The notes beneath the pieces are model-generated. The model had not been told where the DNA came from. It did no database searches and saw only the letters and a program-made list of their open reading frames with translations. Both the position numbers and the translations under genes were made by a program. 54,510 bases of DNA from Muribaculaceae bacterium (GTDB taxonomy: Bacteria; Bacteroidota; Bacteroidia; Bacteroidales; Muribaculaceae), in the NCBI GenBank assembly GCA_023664185.1, contig JAMPGA010000001.1:503246-557755 (forward strand), in the 5' to 3' direction. Positions 52,674-54,510 of the stretch are shown here, piece by piece. Positions within the stretch are counted from its first letter, which is position 1; each line of letters starts with the position of its first letter.

Positions 52674-54335
52674 ATGAACTTACGCATTCTTACCTCACTG
52701 TGTATAGGAGGTTTCTCGCTGATAGCTCTCGCACAGGGAGGCTATCAGGACGGCGTTGACTACTATAACGCCGATCGTTTCGACAAGGCTAACAATATCC
52801 TTGAAAAGACTCTGGCCGATCCCTCGACCAACAAAGCTGTGAGCTACTACTATCTGGGCGAGCTCAACATGCGCAACTGGGACGACGAACTCACAGGCGA
52901 TGAGCACAAAGCCAATCCGAAGGCTGCCGCTTCCTACTTCAACAAAGGTGTAGAGGCAGATCCTGCCTACGGATTCAACTATGTGGGTCTGGGCGAACTG
53001 GCTCTGAAGTCGGGCAACAAGAAAGAGGCTGAGGATTATTTCAAGACAGCCATCAACGCCGACAAGAAAAATGGCGCCATCTATGCCGCTGTGGCTCGCG
53101 CCTATGCCAATGTCGACCCCGTGGCTTATGCCAAGGAAGTAGACAAGTATGTGGCCGAAGGTCTTAAGAAATCGTCAAACAAAGAGCCTAAGGTATATGT
53201 GCTGAAAGGCGACCTCGCCAAGGCCAATGACCTTGGTGCAGCTGCCGGATTCTACGAGCAGGCCATCATCTATCAGGAGGAGGCCGGTAGTGTGAACCCC
53301 GAGGCTTACGTGAAGTATTCAAACCTCTACAACAAGGTTAACCCCGACTTCGCTATCGCCAAGCTCGTGGAACTCAACGAGAAGCTCCCCACCTCGGCTC
53401 TGGCTCAGAGCGAGCTCGCCGAGAAATACTACGACGCCAACCAGTTTACCCGCGCGGCCGAGCAGTATGGCAAATATATCAAGAACCCCAACCACTTCCA
53501 GGGCGACGAGCAGCGCTACTCAGGCCTGCTTTACTTCGGCAAGAAGTATGACGAATCGCTCAAGGTGGCCAACGATGTGCTCGCTAAAGACCCCGACAAC
53601 CTCTACATGCAGCGCATGGTAATGCTCAACAAAGCTGAGCTCGGCGACTATGCTGGCGCTGAGGAGGCTGCTCAGAAACTCTTCGCCCACAAGGGTGCCA
53701 AGTTTACAGCCACCGACTACACCACTCACGGCAAAGTGCTCGGCGAACTCAACCGTCCAGAGGAGGCCGTGAGCGCTTATCTGGCTGCCTACGAGCTCAA
53801 CCCCGAGAAGAACAAGCAGATGCTTGCCGAAGTTTCGGATATGTACAACAAGCTCGAAAACGACTCCATGGCTGTGCTCTACATGCAGAAGTATGTAGAC
53901 CTCGGCGATGCCACCCTCACCGACTACAACACCCTCTCAACCCGCTACAAAAACCTGGGCCTCACTCTCCCCGAGGGTTCGCCCGAGCGCGCTGAGGCTG
54001 CCAACAATGGTCTTAAGTATATCGACATGACCATCGATGGCGCAGCCAGCAAGGGTAACCTTTATCGCAACCGTGCCACACTCCTCATGGTGCGCGACGG
54101 TGCCGACATGACTCCCGAGCTCCTCGAGACATATCAGAAGATGATCGAGGCCTACGACGCCGAACCCGAGAATGCCGAGAAGTATGCTTCCGGCTACAAG
54201 GCTGCCTATCTGCGTCTGGGTGCATACTATTTGCAGCAGGGCGAGAATGCTCTTGCACGCGAGTATCTCGAGAAGCTCCTGGCTATAGATCCCGAAAACG
54301 AAACAGCCATCGAACTCCTCAAAAAACTCAAGTAA
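52674..54335 (+). CDS. Tetratricopeptide repeat protein
   Basis: 553 residues with a signal peptide (1-21) and at least eight TPR-like helix pairs (AVSYYYLGELNMRNW, YGFNYVGLGELALKSGNKKEAEDYFKTAIN read across blocks, and more, to ALAREYLEKLLAIDPENETAI). It is probably periplasmic and a protein-protein scaffold. It is downstream of the PstS-like gene with 64 bp between them, and it ends at a terminator. Confidence 0.9.
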   Translation: MNLRILTSLCIGGFSLIALAQGGYQDGVDYYNADRFDKANNILEKTLADPSTNKAVSYYYLGELNMRNWDDELTGDEHKANPKAAASYFNKGVEADPAYGFNYVGLGELALKSGNKKEAEDYFKTAINADKKNGAIYAAVARAYANVDPVAYAKEVDKYVAEGLKKSSNKEPKVYVLKGDLAKANDLGAAAGFYEQAIIYQEEAGSVNPEAYVKYSNLYNKVNPDFAIAKLVELNEKLPTSALAQSELAEKYYDANQFTRAAEQYGKYIKNPNHFQGDEQRYSGLLYFGKKYDESLKVANDVLAKDPDNLYMQRMVMLNKAELGDYAGAEEAAQKLFAHKGAKFTATDYTTHGKVLGELNRPEEAVSAYLAAYELNPEKNKQMLAEVSDMYNKLENDSMAVLYMQKYVDLGDATLTDYNTLSTRYKNLGLTLPEGSPERAEAANNGLKYIDMTIDGAASKGNLYRNRATLLMVRDGADMTPELLETYQKMIEAYDAEPENAEKYASGYKAAYLRLGAYYLQQGENALAREYLEKLLAIDPENETAIELLKKLK

Positions 54336-54362
54336 TCTCCATTCTCCCATAATCTCAATCGC

Positions 54363-54406
54363 CAAGGCCGAAACTGACACCAGTCTCGGCCTTGTCTTTT
54401 TGTTTT
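54363..54406 (+). terminator. Terminator of the TPR gene
   Basis: Stem CAAGGCCGA/TCGGCCTTG (54363-54371 with 54386-54394) followed by TCTTTTTGTTTT. Confidence 0.88.
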
Positions 54407-54454
54407 ATTGAACCCAGTTATAAACTGTAACCACATATGTAATATGGATAGGCG

Positions 54455-54500
54455 CCTCCAAATGTTAATTTATTGTTAAAACAGCGAAAAGATTTGGAGG
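54455..54500. repeat. Inverted repeat near the right edge
   Basis: CCTCCAAAT (54455-54463) and ATTTGGAGG (54492-54500) are a 9-bp perfect inverted repeat around a 28-bp AT-rich loop. The window ends 10 bases later, so its context is not visible. Confidence 0.5.
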
Positions 54501-54510
54501 GGAGGAGAAA

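Overview
The window is a stretch of chromosome from a gut-type member of the Bacteroidales, with a moderately high GC content that would fit the Muribaculaceae; the family assignment is inference. The evidence is a fused LpxC-FabZ enzyme, a type IX secretion (T9SS) PorU-like peptidase with proteins carrying T9SS-type C-terminal sorting tails, an SusB-like GH97 enzyme, a bacterial myo-inositol-phosphate synthase, a short SerA with Lys in place of the catalytic His, no Shine-Dalgarno-like spacing, and repeated promoters of the Bacteroidetes form TTTG-N20-TAnnTTTG. Almost everything is chromosomal housekeeping or envelope biology. I see no rRNA, CRISPR array, prophage or complete insertion sequence.

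Layout. 1-4.7 kb (+): the end of an alpha-glucan phosphorylase, then greA (with a terminator-like hairpin in its leader), a HIT protein, menA, a secreted DUF4923-like protein and a GT2 glycosyltransferase. 4.8-9.5 kb (-): the lipid A operon lpxD - lpxC/fabZ - lpxA, followed by a secreted endonuclease I homologue that has lost its catalytic residues and a lipoprotein. 9.6-13.2 kb (-): ysxC with a tiny ORF, an Eis-like acetyltransferase and a DUF4301 protein. 13.2-13.6 kb: tRNA-Met preceded by five phased TTATYAACA repeats. 13.6-20 kb (-): a PL4-like rhamnogalacturonan lyase, fmt, and porU whose start codon lies 6 nt beyond the 3' end of tRNA-Leu. 20-21.8 kb: a small membrane protein, recO, and a tRNA-Glu - rpsT - tRNA-Glu unit. 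21.8-31.2 kb (-): GT2, B12-binding radical SAM protein, HD hydrolase, lipoprotein, C10 peptidase, GH97, and inositol-phosphate synthase.

31.5-36.2 kb (-): an envelope operon ftsB-like - membrane protein - coaX - outer-membrane barrel - lptC - gldE-like. 36.3-38.8 kb (+): aroK, an alanine-dehydrogenase-like protein lacking catalytic residues, and a viroplasmin-RNase H. 38.8-42.2 kb (-): thrS-infC-rpmI-rplT. 42.25-43.2 kb (+): a candidate structured non-coding RNA of about 250 nt with its own promoter and mutually exclusive helices, and a basic protein of unknown function, followed by a long palindromic MITE-like element. 43.4-51.1 kb (-): acyl-CoA ligase - thioesterase - dprA - nucleoside phosphorylase, serC-serA, and rarA. 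51.3-54.4 kb (+): a small membrane protein, a PstS-like lipoprotein and a TPR protein.

The most distinctive items are the structured RNA at 42.3 kb, the tRNA-led porU transcription unit, the two tRNA-Glu copies around rpsT, the pseudo-nuclease/lipoprotein pair attached to the lipid A operon, and the phased repeat array upstream of tRNA-Met. Functions are from motif reading only; no database search was run.
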